Source: Psychrobacter sp. APC 3281 (GTDB lineage: Bacteria; Pseudomonadota; Gammaproteobacteria; Pseudomonadales; Moraxellaceae). Taken from it: a DNA stretch of 64,000 nt. Location: assembly GCF_030407815.1 (NCBI RefSeq), contig NZ_JASDCS010000001.1:186001-250000 (forward strand), given 5' to 3'. The notes below the pieces were generated by a model. It saw only the letters and a list, made by a program, of their open reading frames with translations, was not told where the DNA came from and searched no databases. The translations under genes and the position numbers were made by a program. The number at the start of each line of letters is the position of its first letter. The stretch's first letter is position 1. Below, in pieces: positions 1-9,381 of this stretch.

Positions 1-354
1 TAACCATAAGCAGATAGGTATGACGATAAGCGCTTGGACAATCAATTCAAACCCTAAATAAGAGCCGCCCAAGCTAAAATTGGTCATCGCACGTCGCCAG
101 CTAAAGTTTTTACCATTGCCACGCTTGGACTGATACAGCCATTCTGCTAAAAATAATAAGAAAAACGGTCCACCTGCCAGCGGTAATAGCCACTCTTGCC
201 AATACGCAGGTAGAATGCTTGCCAGCATTGGCTGCCATGACTCTGGCGCAGCCGTTAAGATACTTTGGTTTAACGCCTCTCGGTAACCATCCAATAGTTG
301 ACCATACTGACCTAGAGTCATAAGGGGGCTGTCTAAAGAGATATCTACTGCCAT
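1..354 (-). CDS. Sterol desaturase/fatty acid hydroxylase-like membrane protein, N-terminal part
   Basis: The reading frame is open to the left window edge, so only the first 118 residues are visible. The ATG at 352-354 is preceded by AGGAG at good spacing. The fragment has two hydrophobic segments, around residues 55-68 and 98-118, separated by a basic stretch that includes the pattern NFSWRRAMTNFSLGG. This layout resembles the N-terminus of sterol desaturase / fatty acid hydroxylase family membrane proteins. The diagnostic histidine boxes of that family would lie downstream and cannot be seen, so the family call is inference. The coding call itself is sound from the RBS, codon use and lack of stops. 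Confidence 0.5.
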   Translation of the reverse strand, partial: MAVDISLDSPLMTLGQYGQLLDGYREALNQSILTAAPESWQPMLASILPAYWQEWLLPLAGGPFFLLFLAEWLYQSKRGNGKNFSWRRAMTNFSLGGSYLGFELIVQALIVIPICLWL

Positions 355-554
355 CTTGGGCTCCTAGCCACTATAAAACATCCTTGTCGTCTTGATATGA
401 CGTCACAGCTATTAAAACGTATCTTAACAACTGTTATATCAATAAGTCTTTAGACCTGCTTAAGGTGATAGACCTATAATATTTATTTATTGTATATCAT
501 GCGAGTCATAATGATAAGTTCATACTTGAGTAACAGGTTAAAAATTAGAATGTA

Positions 555-1955
555 TTAAGCATCTATATCAACCAAGCCAATTTTTCGTGCAGAGAGCGCT
601 GTTTGCCACTGCTGATAGCGAACGGCTTGTTTGTCTAATGGCTCATCATCCGTACGTGCATCAGTCAAGCCTGTAGAAACGCTGTTATCACCTAGCAGTT
701 GTACGATAAGCCCATCTTTGGCGTGAGTAGCGATTTGATCGAGTTTGCGTAGCGTACCGCGGTCGGGCAGTGCTTTGCTATGAATGCCAAGCAAGACCTG
801 TACAGGATGGTTATCTAGATAGTTTTTAAGCCGTGCCATATCATCACGGTCATCAACGATACCAAAATCCTCAACCTCACTTAATTTTTCAAGACTATGG
901 CTACTGCCATCAAGCCCTGACTGCCACCATTTGTCCTGATCTGCAGGGTATTCAAGTAGAGCAACTAATTTCTTGCCCGCACTGACCGTCGCTTTTGGGG
1001 CGATAGGGGCTAGTGCTTCTGTAAAGTCATCAGCATCCACCACGTGCCGCTGCCAAAAGTTTAGGATTTTTTGATAATACGGCTGTTTGATATCCAAACG
1101 CATTTTTTTGCGGCGGAACATCATTGCACAAAACGCCCATGCTATCGCTCGCGGGACAATGCCGTACATCAGCAAGCTACCAACCAACAATCCTGCCCAC
1201 TGGCGTGCAACAGACAGCGGCATCGCCTCGGTGACAAGCCTGCTCTGTGCGATTGCCGTACTGTCTGGTACACCAAATCCCACCATACTAGGTAGCCAGC
1301 CTAATACCTGAGTCAAGCTCACCAACGCTTGATCAGAGAGTAGGGTTGACTCCCAGCTAAAGCTATACTGACGTACAACCAGCAAAAATATAATCGCAAG
1401 CAGCATCCCCGTCAATGTCGCGAGCCACAACTGATGGCTAAATCTGCCCAAATACCAGCGCATGCCGCTATGCTGCAACTGGCGCTCATACAGATCGACG
1501 GCCGCCTTGGTCACATCATCCTTACCACGTATGAGATAACTCGGACTGACAAAGCTCGCAAACCAACTGGGCGATTGCTGATCTCGATTGATAAGGGTCA
1601 TGACGAGCCACCCACCAAGCATAATGGTATGAAAACCAAGTAGGCAGACCAACACATAAAAGAAATTCACAACATTAGACTGCAATAGCGTGAACAGTCC
1701 CAAAAATCCGGAGATACACCACACCACGCTCATAACAATCATAATGCCCTTTATACGGCCGTCAATCTTACCCAGTACACGCGCAAGCGCCCCGTTGCTG
1801 TCTATACGTGACGCTCGTCGATGCAGCTTTTGGATAGGCGTACCGTCCTCGCCCTGTAGCTTTTCCGTGATTAATAACGGGTCAGTGGCAAAGACGTGCT
1901 GATCGGTCTCTAAGGCTCGTACCAGCTCGGTCAGTTGATCTTGGGGTGATAGCAT
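555..1955 (-). CDS. DUF2868-family membrane protein
   Basis: This is a 466-residue membrane protein. Two hydrophobic segments lie near residues 72-125 and two more near residues 190-290, and a soluble C-terminal domain of about 150 residues follows. The order and the C-terminal domain, with a 'VQVLLGIHSKALPDRGTLRKL' style stretch, match the DUF2868 family. In other proteobacteria that family often stands beside a DUF3482 GTPase, and no such partner is visible here. The frame is open 45 bases further upstream to 2000. I prefer the ATG at 1955 because the protein then begins with a normal polar segment, although no strong Shine-Dalgarno decides it. Function is unknown. Confidence 0.65.
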   Translation of the reverse strand: MLSPQDQLTELVRALETDQHVFATDPLLITEKLQGEDGTPIQKLHRRASRIDSNGALARVLGKIDGRIKGIMIVMSVVWCISGFLGLFTLLQSNVVNFFYVLVCLLGFHTIMLGGWLVMTLINRDQQSPSWFASFVSPSYLIRGKDDVTKAAVDLYERQLQHSGMRWYLGRFSHQLWLATLTGMLLAIIFLLVVRQYSFSWESTLLSDQALVSLTQVLGWLPSMVGFGVPDSTAIAQSRLVTEAMPLSVARQWAGLLVGSLLMYGIVPRAIAWAFCAMMFRRKKMRLDIKQPYYQKILNFWQRHVVDADDFTEALAPIAPKATVSAGKKLVALLEYPADQDKWWQSGLDGSSHSLEKLSEVEDFGIVDDRDDMARLKNYLDNHPVQVLLGIHSKALPDRGTLRKLDQIATHAKDGLIVQLLGDNSVSTGLTDARTDDEPLDKQAVRYQQWQTALSARKIGLVDIDA

Positions 1956-2161
1956 AATGCGATAATATCCGTATGAAGGCGTCAATATAATAAATAGCAA
2001 TCTAAAAACAGTCGCTTTAATCGTTATAGATTATTGTAGCGTATATAGAATGAGGATGACTTGTATTATTTTTATCATAGTAAACGCTTATAAAGTCAGC
2101 CAAAATGAATAAATGAGACCCAATCGTGTCAAAAAACGTATCAAAAAAAGGAAAATGCCAT

Positions 2162-2953
2162 ATGAATAACGAAATGAATAATAAAACCTATCTTATCATC
2201 GGTGGAACAGGCGGCATTGGTCAAGCCATGGTACAGCAGCTAATACAAAAAACGACTACTAATCAAACGGACAATCAATCTAATCAAAGCCATCGCACAC
2301 AAGTATTTGCTACTTATCATCGAAATAAGCCGAATATTGAAACGGAAAACCTGCACTGGCTACCGATGAATGTCAGCGATGAGGATAGTATCAAAAAAGC
2401 TGCCGATACCATTAAGCAGACAGTCGGTCATGTGGATTGGGTAATCAACTGTGTGGGATTACTACATACGGAGACAGCGCAGCCGGAAAAGGCCTTGCGA
2501 CAGATGGAAACGGAGTTCTTTTTACAAAATATGCAAATCAATGCGCTAGCCAGTTTGCTGATAGCCAAACACATCAAACCGTTGCTCGCAAAGGCTAATC
2601 GCAGCGCCAATCATCCTGCTATTTTTGCGACCGTATCAGCCCGCGTCGGTAGCATCACTGACAATCAGCTAGGCGGCTGGTATAGCTATAGAATGAGCAA
2701 GGCCGCTCTTAACATGGGGATGAAAAACCTGAGTATCGAATGGGGCAGATCACTTAAAGATGTATGCGTGGTGGTTATGCAACCAGGTACTGTCAACACT
2801 CAGCTGTCCGCACCATTCCAAGGCAATGTCGCTGAAGGGCATCTGTTCTCGCCAGCGTATAGCGCGGAGTGCTTATTGGAAGTGCTCTCAGGGATGACGG
2901 CAGCCCAATCAGGTAGTTTTGTCGATTGGGCTGGAGGGTCAATACCTTGGTAG
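2162..2953 (+). CDS. Short-chain dehydrogenase/reductase (SDR)
   Basis: This is an NAD(P)-dependent oxidoreductase of the classical SDR fold. The nucleotide-binding motif GGTGGIG lies near residue 15. An NCVG (NNAG-equivalent) segment follows, then a catalytic Ser region (TVSARVGS) and the YxxxK pair in YRMSK near residue 180. The C-terminus contains the SDR-typical PGTVNTQLSAPF. It resembles the C-factor/CsgA-like SDR subgroup. The frame extends upstream to 2126, but AAGGAAAA nine bases before the ATG at 2162 supports the internal start (263 residues). It is the only plus-strand gene in this part of the window and converges with prpD. The substrate cannot be told. Confidence 0.8.
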   Translation: MNNEMNNKTYLIIGGTGGIGQAMVQQLIQKTTTNQTDNQSNQSHRTQVFATYHRNKPNIETENLHWLPMNVSDEDSIKKAADTIKQTVGHVDWVINCVGLLHTETAQPEKALRQMETEFFLQNMQINALASLLIAKHIKPLLAKANRSANHPAIFATVSARVGSITDNQLGGWYSYRMSKAALNMGMKNLSIEWGRSLKDVCVVVMQPGTVNTQLSAPFQGNVAEGHLFSPAYSAECLLEVLSGMTAAQSGSFVDWAGGSIPW

Positions 2954-2991
2954 CCGTTAAACTGACGCTAGCGTACTAGTAAGCCATAAAT

Positions 2992-4530
2992 TTAATACGC
3001 TTCAAACAGCGCCATAAACTCATTAACGGGTGTTTGTTCTAGTCTTTCTTGATCGTCGCATAGCTCAATAATCTGCTGACAGCGACTTTCGATAAAACGC
3101 GTGGCCAGACTGGCGTGGAACTTGGCTTCCAGTACAGGGATGCCCTCAGCGCGGCGGCGTTTGTGGCCGATAGGATATTCAACAGCTACTTTTTCTGTAC
3201 TGCTGCCATCGTTGAAAAATACTTGAATGGCATTAGCAATAGAGCGCTTACTGGGATCATGATAGTCTTTTGAATACTGCGCGTTTTCTTCTACGACCAT
3301 CTTGCTGCGTAGCTCATCGATTGACAAATGCTGTTCGTGATAGTCATCCTCGTAGTTCTCTGCCATCAGATCGCCTGTCAACAACGGCACAGCCACCATA
3401 TACTGCAAGCAGTGATCTCGATCTGCTGGATTGGCAAGCGCGCCTTCTTTTGAGATGATGCGAATCGCTGAGTCATGGGTAGTCAGGACGATTTTGTCGA
3501 TATCGTCAATTCTGTCTTTTACGTGTGGGTGCAAAATGACCGCGGCTTCACAAGCGGTCTGAGCATGAAACTCAGCAGGAAAGCTTATTTTAAATAAGAT
3601 ATTTTCCATCACATAACTACCAAAATTTCGCTGGAATTTAAAGCGACGATCGCCTTCAGGCTTGGTGGCTAGATCCTTGTTGGTATGGCTGAATAGCACA
3701 TCATAAAATCCCCACTGCGGTGCGGTTAATGCGCCAGGGATACCCATCTCGCCACGCGCTGTGATATCTACCAGACGTACCGCACGACTGGTTGCATCGC
3801 CTGCTGCCCATGATTTTCGGCTGCCAGCATTGGGTGCATGACGATAGATGCGCAGTGCCTGACCATCGACGATGGCTTGTGAGATCGCTGCCATGATGCG
3901 CTCACGTGGTAGCTGATAAAGTTTTGCAACGACGGCGGTTGATGCCAACTTGACCAAAAAAACATGATCGAGCCCCACACGGTTGAATGAGTTTTCGAGT
4001 GCCAATACGCCTTGAATCTCATGCGCCATGATCATAGCTTCAATCACTGCTCTCATGGTTAATGGTGCTTGTCCTTGGCTGATATTTTTCTGACTAATAT
4101 AGTCGGCGACCGCCAAGATACCACCCAGATTATCAGAAGGATGGCCCCATTCGGCAGCAAGCCACGTATCGTTATAGTCAAGCCAGCGCACCATACAGCC
4201 AATATCAAAAGCGGCCTTGATGGGGTCTAGTCTATAGGAGGTGCCAGGGACGCGAGCGCCATGCGGCGTTATTTGATCGGGGCAATCAGGCCCCAAGTGC
4301 TTGGTACACTCGGGGAAGCGCAGCGCCAATAGACCGCAGCCAAGCGTATCCATCAGACAGTGGCGCGCGGTATTCCACGCGTCAATAGGGTTTGGGGACT
4401 GCTCGTCTATTGAATAGTTGAGAACGTAATCGGCAATTTTTTGAATTTCATCGTCGTATGCTGGACGGACATTACTCTCTACCGTCGCATCGTTTGTATT
4501 TGAATGGTTATCTAAGCGATTATTTGACAT
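2992..4530 (-). CDS. prpD: 2-methylcitrate dehydratase PrpD
   Basis: This enzyme dehydrates 2-methylcitrate to 2-methylaconitate in the methylcitrate cycle, without an Fe-S cluster. The 512-residue protein carries MmgE/PrpD family landmarks: [15 protein letters not shown] near residue 55, the WLDYNDTW segment, [17 protein letters not shown], and the [15 protein letters not shown] stretch. Its length is slightly above E. coli PrpD (483). GAGGAAC stands at proper spacing before the ATG. The gene is the last methylcitrate gene of the locus and is separated from the rest by an ABC exporter and a GNAT gene. The upstream gap holds a 14-bp inverted repeat, which may be regulatory. The locus also encodes AcnD/PrpF, so it has two possible routes for this step. 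Confidence 0.92.
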   Translation of the reverse strand: MSNNRLDNHSNTNDATVESNVRPAYDDEIQKIADYVLNYSIDEQSPNPIDAWNTARHCLMDTLGCGLLALRFPECTKHLGPDCPDQITPHGARVPGTSYRLDPIKAAFDIGCMVRWLDYNDTWLAAEWGHPSDNLGGILAVADYISQKNISQGQAPLTMRAVIEAMIMAHEIQGVLALENSFNRVGLDHVFLVKLASTAVVAKLYQLPRERIMAAISQAIVDGQALRIYRHAPNAGSRKSWAAGDATSRAVRLVDITARGEMGIPGALTAPQWGFYDVLFSHTNKDLATKPEGDRRFKFQRNFGSYVMENILFKISFPAEFHAQTACEAAVILHPHVKDRIDDIDKIVLTTHDSAIRIISKEGALANPADRDHCLQYMVAVPLLTGDLMAENYEDDYHEQHLSIDELRSKMVVEENAQYSKDYHDPSKRSIANAIQVFFNDGSSTEKVAVEYPIGHKRRRAEGIPVLEAKFHASLATRFIESRCQQIIELCDDQERLEQTPVNEFMALFEAY

Positions 4531-4546
4531 GGTTAGTTCCTCATCC

Positions 4547-4621
4547 TGAGTGTGCTACTTCCTTGACTGATTATCTCAGCCATCCTTTTAAAGGAATCAT
4601 TATTTAAAAGTAGCACACTCA
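4547..4621. repeat. 14-bp perfect inverted repeat with 47-bp spacer upstream of prpD
   Basis: TGAGTGTGCTACTT (4547-4560) and its exact reverse complement (4608-4621) flank a 47-base centre. The centre itself contains a shorter palindrome, CCTTTTAAAGG. The element lies between the end of the GNAT gene and the start of prpD, both on the minus strand. It could be a paired operator, a long leader hairpin, or a tiny element with terminal inverted repeats. No run of T follows on the minus strand, so it is not an ordinary intrinsic terminator. Confidence 0.75.
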
Positions 4622-4673
4622 ATATGGAACAACCAATTTGAATTATGTTAAGAATTAAGACGTTAGCAGCGGT

Positions 4674-5300
4674 CTAAATCATTAAGTACAACAGACCTAA
4701 AACAAACAAAGCGGCCATGATAAACAGCAGGAAACTTAACACTTTGGTTGTGGTTGACGCAGTGTCCGTGCTCTCCTTTTTGATTTTATTTTTCTTAGCA
4801 ACGTATAGCACCATTTTTACATGCTCGATATTGTCCTCGAGGTAGTGCTCGCCTTCAGGCACAAAACCTAGCGACTCGTAAAAGCTAAGTAAGTAAACCT
4901 GTGCCGAGATGATAATCGGACGCTTTTTACCGTACTTTTTGCGGCACTGTGCAATAGCCTGATTCATCATCTGCCGTGCTAGACCATCACCTCTATGCTC
5001 TGATAGCACAAGTACTCTACCGATAGCAGGCATTGCAGTGTGGTTGGTCTTAATGGCAGGATCGGCTACTGATAAGTTGGATTTTAACTTGTTGAACTCA
5101 GGTGGGATAATACGGCAATAGCCCACCAATGCTGCATTTTGATGAGCGATTAGGTGCAAGCAATCAAAATCAACTTCATCCATATCTTGATAGGCACAGT
5201 TTTGTTCGACGACAAACACTTGCGAGCGCGCTTTTAAAATATGATAAAGATCAACTGAGGTCAGCTCGTCAAAGGTTTTTAAAGAAAATTCACAAGTCAT
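4674..5300 (-). CDS. ElaA-like GNAT acetyltransferase with C-terminal membrane tail
   Basis: Residues 1-165 form a GNAT N-acetyltransferase similar to E. coli ElaA. They include the ARSQVFVVEQNC segment near residue 25, the QDMDEVDFDCLHL strand and the IGRVLVLSEHRGDGLARQMM acetyl-CoA loop near residues 105-125. The SFYESLGFVPEGEHYLEDNIEH stretch near 150 completes the fold. ElaA is about 150 residues. This protein adds a charged linker (KKNKIKKESTD) and a hydrophobic segment at about residues 186-207 that ends the protein, which looks like a tail anchor in the inner membrane. The acceptor substrate is unknown. It lies between an ABC exporter and prpD on the same strand. Confidence 0.8.
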   Translation of the reverse strand: MTCEFSLKTFDELTSVDLYHILKARSQVFVVEQNCAYQDMDEVDFDCLHLIAHQNAALVGYCRIIPPEFNKLKSNLSVADPAIKTNHTAMPAIGRVLVLSEHRGDGLARQMMNQAIAQCRKKYGKKRPIIISAQVYLLSFYESLGFVPEGEHYLEDNIEHVKMVLYVAKKNKIKKESTDTASTTTKVLSFLLFIMAALFVLGLLYLMI

Positions 5301-5371
5301 AGTGGGCTAGCTTCTGGCAATAGGCAGTAAAAGATTGGCATTATAACGATTTAGGCAAGCATTAACCATTC

Positions 5372-7225
5372 CTAACCGTTTAGGGTCTGGCTGATTTTGT
5401 CTAAGTTTAGGCTATCAGACATAGCGCTAAAGATTTCAAAGTATTTGCCGCGTTGGGCATAAAGTACCTCGTGGGTACCTGTCTCGACGACTTCGCCATT
5501 TTCTATCACCACGAGATCGTCGGCATCGATGATTTGAGCGATATTGTGCGAGACCATAATGACGGTACGGTCTTTTTTAATCAGATCTAGGCTTTTTTTG
5601 ACCTGCTGACTGGCGATGGCGTCTAGACTGGCTGTCGGCTCGTCCAAAAACACAATAGGTGGGTCTTTTAAAAACATCCTTGCCAGCGCGATACGCTGCT
5701 GTTGACCACCTGATAATGACTTAGCAGTGCTCTCATAGCCATCAGCTAACCCTATGATTTGCTCGTGGATAGAGGCTTTTTTTGCAGCCACGATAATGTC
5801 ATCTTCGCTAGCATTCATATTACCATAGCGGATGTTTTCACTGATCGTACCCGAAAAAATATGATTACTCTGTAGGACTAGGCCGATGCGCTGACGCAAC
5901 TCATGGGTATCACAGTCAGCCAAATCATGCCCATCTAGGCAAATCGTGCCAGCGTCTGGGGCATAGAACTTGACCAATAGATTGATAATCGTGCTCTTTC
6001 CTGCGCCAGAAAGGCCAACCAACGCAGTGATACGATTAGGCTTGATGGTAAAGCTGACGTTTTTTAGCGCTTGCGTGCCATTAGGATAGGTAAAATCAAC
6101 GTTTTTAAGCTCGATATGACCTTTGAGGTTTTCGCTACTGATGCCATCGATGTTTTCGACTTGTTTATCGTCTTCTAAAATATCGAAAAAACCTTCGGCA
6201 TAGGTCAATGCATTATTAATCTGGTCGTAGATGCGGTGTAATTGACGGATAGGGGCGGCGACGTTCTGAAACAACATGACATGAAATAAAATCATGCCAA
6301 TGGTCATCTCACCTTGTAGGACAAAATAAGCGGTGAGAAGGATGATAACCACCACACCAATCTGCTCGATAAAGGTTTTGATGGCATCATAAATAAAGCC
6401 AATACTACGAATACGCAGTTGATTGTCCGTCATTTCCTTTTGAATGGCTAAGTGCTTTTCAGCCTCGATAGATTCACGGACAAAGGATTTCACCACGCTG
6501 ATCGAATTAATCAAAGAGATCACCAAACCGCTTTTTGCTTCTCGAAACCCACGCATCTGCCGACGAAACCCTTGCAAACGGCGTGCTTGCTTTTGGCTGA
6601 TAAAAAAGTAAATAGGTATGATAATAAGACCGACCATACCAACCCAAAAATTGGTCGAAAACATGATGATAAGTGCCACAATTGCATTGGCAAATAGCGG
6701 TAGCATATCGATAAAGAAGTTTTGCACGAGGCTGGTTAAACTGCTAACCCCATAATCGATACGGGTTTGCAATTTACCACTGTCATTTTCACTACTGGTA
6801 TAAAACGCCATCCGGTAAGTAAGGATGCGCTCAATGATTTTTTGAGACAGGTCACGAGATAAGTTAATACGAATCTTTTCACCAAAAAAACGCTGACCAA
6901 AAGAGATAAATATCGACAGGATCTCTTTGGTCAGGAGGACCGCACTAATAATCCCTAGCATGCGCAGACCTGCCTGCCATGGCTCGGCAAGCGTGGCAAT
7001 TTCGGTCAACGTATCAACGGTATAACGTAGTACAAATGCATTGACCTGTGCGGTAAAGGAGCCTAAGGCCGTCAGTGCTAAGGTGGCGATAATAAGCAAG
7101 CGATAAGGTTTAGCAAATACCGCCAGTTTTTTTAGAATACCCCACAGCAGTGCCCGCCGTTCTTTCTTTTCGACTGGAGCTTTCTTGTCTAACTGTACAC
7201 GGCGGGGTTGGGGAGATGTTGGCAT
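5372..7225 (-). CDS. ABC exporter, fused permease and ATPase
   Basis: This is a 617-residue half-transporter of the exporter type. An N-terminal six-helix ABC membrane domain spans roughly residues 40-345. The nucleotide-binding domain at about 370-605 carries Walker A GLSGAGKST, the signature LSGGQQQR, Walker B IVFLDEPTASLD and the switch His in VMVSHN. Such proteins work as dimers and export lipids, peptides or drugs; the substrate is not evident. The gene follows prpF closely (38 bases) on the same strand and may be co-transcribed with it. No known role in propionate metabolism predicts its presence. A weak GAG precedes the ATG by about six bases. Confidence 0.88.
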   Translation of the reverse strand: MPTSPQPRRVQLDKKAPVEKKERRALLWGILKKLAVFAKPYRLLIIATLALTALGSFTAQVNAFVLRYTVDTLTEIATLAEPWQAGLRMLGIISAVLLTKEILSIFISFGQRFFGEKIRINLSRDLSQKIIERILTYRMAFYTSSENDSGKLQTRIDYGVSSLTSLVQNFFIDMLPLFANAIVALIIMFSTNFWVGMVGLIIIPIYFFISQKQARRLQGFRRQMRGFREAKSGLVISLINSISVVKSFVRESIEAEKHLAIQKEMTDNQLRIRSIGFIYDAIKTFIEQIGVVVIILLTAYFVLQGEMTIGMILFHVMLFQNVAAPIRQLHRIYDQINNALTYAEGFFDILEDDKQVENIDGISSENLKGHIELKNVDFTYPNGTQALKNVSFTIKPNRITALVGLSGAGKSTIINLLVKFYAPDAGTICLDGHDLADCDTHELRQRIGLVLQSNHIFSGTISENIRYGNMNASEDDIIVAAKKASIHEQIIGLADGYESTAKSLSGGQQQRIALARMFLKDPPIVFLDEPTASLDAIASQQVKKSLDLIKKDRTVIMVSHNIAQIIDADDLVVIENGEVVETGTHEVLYAQRGKYFEIFSAMSDSLNLDKISQTLNG

Positions 7226-7263
7226 AAAACTCTATCGCAAATTGAAATAAGCCATGGCTACGC

Positions 7264-8529
7264 TTAAAATGCATCCGCTGGCACAAAAACTTCACCAACC
7301 ATGATACGCCTTGCTGAGCGGCTCATCGACACTTTTTTGGCTTGCCAGCGACCGTCGACCAGTTCAGTCTTACCACCGACGAGCAATGTACCTGATGGAT
7401 GGCCAAAACGCACCTCTGTCAGCTCGCCATCGCCAGCAGCCTTGTTGACAAGTGTGCCTTGTGTGGTTGCTGCGGCGGCAATAGCGACGGCTGCTGTACC
7501 CATCATGGCATGATGCAATTGACCCATACTCATGGCACGTACCACTAAATCAATCTCACCTGCATCGACCGACTTACCACTAGAGGCCGTATAGCTCTGC
7601 GCTGCACCTACCCAAGCGAGTTTGGGAATGTGTTGACTGGTCTGTGCCTCGCTCACGTCTTTAAATAACCCCATCGCAACACCGCCTGTAGCACGGATTT
7701 TCTCAAGTTTGGCAAGTAGCTCACCATCGCTATTGATTTCACCTTGTAGTTCAGTGCCAGTAAAGCCTAAATCTTCTGCTTTCATAAAGATGGTTGGGAT
7801 GCCTGCGCTAATAAAGGTCGCTTTGACGCTATCGGCATTTAAACCGCAGCCAGTTACATCGAAGTCATCGACCAACTTGCCAGTAGGGAACATGTCGCTG
7901 GTCGCATCTACAGGATCGATAAACTCAATTTTGACTTCAGCCGCTGGGAAGGTGACACCATCTAATTCAAAGTCGCCCGTTTCTTGAACCTGTACTTTAT
8001 CATTTACCTCTTTATAGACTGGCACATGGGCAATAATCGTTTTACCGATATTTTCTTGCCAGATACGCACTTCACAAATACCGCTTTCAGCATTGTCATC
8101 GATGCTGTTAGTAATCTTGTCAGCATCAACTAGACCCATATTAATGGCGCAGGCACCGACGGCGGCGGTTAAGTTGCCACAGTTACCTGCCCAATCAATC
8201 ATAGGCTTGGCGATATTGACTTGTCCGAACAAGTAGTTTACATCATGGTCTGGTCTGTCAGAGGCCGATAAAATAACCGTTTTTGACGTGCTAGAGCTGC
8301 CATTGCCCAAGCCATCAATTTGCTTGCCGTAAGGATCTGGGCTGCCGATGACACGTAATAGGAAATTATCCCGCGCAGAGCCTGCGACTTGGCAACGCTC
8401 AGGTAAATCAGATAATTTAAAGAAAGTGCCTTTTGAGGTACCACCGCGCATATAGGTAGCAGGAACGGATAGTTGCGGGGCAAAAGAGGGTTTTGATTTA
8501 GGATTGATTTTAGAATTAGTTTGGGCCAC
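7264..8529 (-). CDS. prpF: 2-methylaconitate isomerase PrpF
   Basis: PrpF isomerises the 2-methylaconitate product of AcnD and is required for AcnD-dependent growth on propionate. The 421-residue protein begins with the family hallmark TYMRGGTSKGTFF and contains GSPDPYGKQIDGLGNGSSSTSK, WAGNCGNLTAAVGA and the late MGQLHHAMMGTAAVAIA. Together these mark the DapF-like PrpF fold. The start is GTG at 8527-8529, with AAAGGAC nine bases upstream. It lies directly downstream of yoeB and upstream of the ABC exporter. It is separated from acnD by the toxin-antitoxin pair and a terminator, so it probably depends on readthrough, the yefM promoter or a local promoter. Confidence 0.93.
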   Translation of the reverse strand: MAQTNSKINPKSKPSFAPQLSVPATYMRGGTSKGTFFKLSDLPERCQVAGSARDNFLLRVIGSPDPYGKQIDGLGNGSSSTSKTVILSASDRPDHDVNYLFGQVNIAKPMIDWAGNCGNLTAAVGACAINMGLVDADKITNSIDDNAESGICEVRIWQENIGKTIIAHVPVYKEVNDKVQVQETGDFELDGVTFPAAEVKIEFIDPVDATSDMFPTGKLVDDFDVTGCGLNADSVKATFISAGIPTIFMKAEDLGFTGTELQGEINSDGELLAKLEKIRATGGVAMGLFKDVSEAQTSQHIPKLAWVGAAQSYTASSGKSVDAGEIDLVVRAMSMGQLHHAMMGTAAVAIAAAATTQGTLVNKAAGDGELTEVRFGHPSGTLLVGGKTELVDGRWQAKKVSMSRSARRIMVGEVFVPADAF

Positions 8530-8609
8530 TGTATTAAGTCCTTTTTATATTGTTATAAGATTGGGTATGCTGCCATCAGCAAGTAAACATGTACGACTAA
8601 GAACGCTCG

Positions 8610-8870
8610 TTAATAATGATAGCGACAAGAGATAATCGTCAGATAATTATCATCGACGGCATATACCAATCGATTGGCGTCATCGATGCGTCTTGACCAA
8701 AATCCAGATAGGTTTTCTTTTAGGGGTTCAGGCTTGCCAATGCCTTCAATCGGATTACGCTTACATTCGGTGATGAGTTTGTTAATACGTTTGAGTGTTT
8801 TTTTGTCTTGCGTTTGCCAGTACAAGTAGTCTTTCCACGCAGCGTCTGTCCATGCTAGTTGCTCACTCAT
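8610..8870 (-). CDS. yoeB: YoeB-type toxin, ribosome-dependent mRNA endonuclease
   Basis: This is an 86-residue RelE-superfamily toxin that cleaves mRNA in the ribosomal A site when free of antitoxin. Landmarks are WTDAAWKDYLYW near the start, GIGKPEPLKENLSGFWSRRI, NRLVYAV and the C-terminal SCRYHY. The equivalents of the catalytic Glu46, Arg65, His83 and terminal Tyr are E48, R67, H85 and Y86, so it appears active. The frame is open to 8909, but family length points to the ATG at 8870. The partner yefM ends 35 bases upstream. Confidence 0.93.
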   Translation of the reverse strand: MSEQLAWTDAAWKDYLYWQTQDKKTLKRINKLITECKRNPIEGIGKPEPLKENLSGFWSRRIDDANRLVYAVDDNYLTIISCRYHY

Positions 8871-8905
8871 TATTAGACCCTTTGGATGGATTACAGTCTT
8901 TGAGT

Positions 8906-9232
8906 TCAAGCACTTTCAATATCGCTATCCGTATGCTCATTATTATCGCTGCTACCATCACCTTTATCACTATCTTCTGCCGTATCAATTAGCTCACGTG
9001 TAACAGTCTTGCCAGCTTTATATTGGGCAATAGAGTCCGCTAAGTGCGCCGCATTGGCAGGAGATTTTAATAGATAAACGGTTTCCATCAGGCTATTGTA
9101 ATAATCAAGTGACATCACAACAGCATCATCAGCGTCACGGCGGGTCACGATAGTGGCGTTGGCATCATCATTTACCGTATCTAGGACAGACTTTAAGTGC
9201 TTTCTGGCTTCTGAAAAACTAACGACTCTCAT
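8906..9232 (-). CDS. yefM: YefM-type antitoxin (Phd/YefM family)
   Basis: The antitoxin binds YoeB and represses its own operon. The N-terminal 55 residues are the Phd/YefM DNA-binding fold, with SEARKHLKSVLDTVNDD and the TRRDADDAVVMSLDYYNSLMET stretch. A YoeB-binding region follows, ending in AGKTVTRELID. E. coli YefM is 83 residues, whereas this protein has 108. The extra roughly 25 residues form a very acidic Asp/Ser-rich tail. TGTACA operator elements stand upstream. The pair sits inside the methylcitrate locus, between acnD and prpF. Confidence 0.92.
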   Translation of the reverse strand: MRVVSFSEARKHLKSVLDTVNDDANATIVTRRDADDAVVMSLDYYNSLMETVYLLKSPANAAHLADSIAQYKAGKTVTRELIDTAEDSDKGDGSSDNNEHTDSDIESA

Positions 9233-9263
9233 GGCTTACTCCCTTCATGATATTTTGCATAAC

Positions 9264-9284
9264 TTGTACAATATATAGTACATA
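9264..9284 (-). promoter_or_regulatory. yefM-yoeB operator (TGTACA repeats)
   Basis: TTGTACA (9264-9270) and a second GTAC core (9278-9281) face each other across an AT-rich spacer, about 33-52 bases before the yefM ATG. E. coli YefM is known to bind palindromes built on the hexamer TGTACA, so this is a credible autoregulatory operator. The TATATA between the cores could serve as the -10 region. The operator function is inferred from motif and position. Confidence 0.7.
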
Positions 9285-9381
9285 TTACGCCATTAATTAA
9301 GTAAACTCAATATTTAGCTACTATCTAGTACTTAGGAGTAAGTAACAAAACTCAGTGTATAGAACGCAAAAGCAAATAAAA

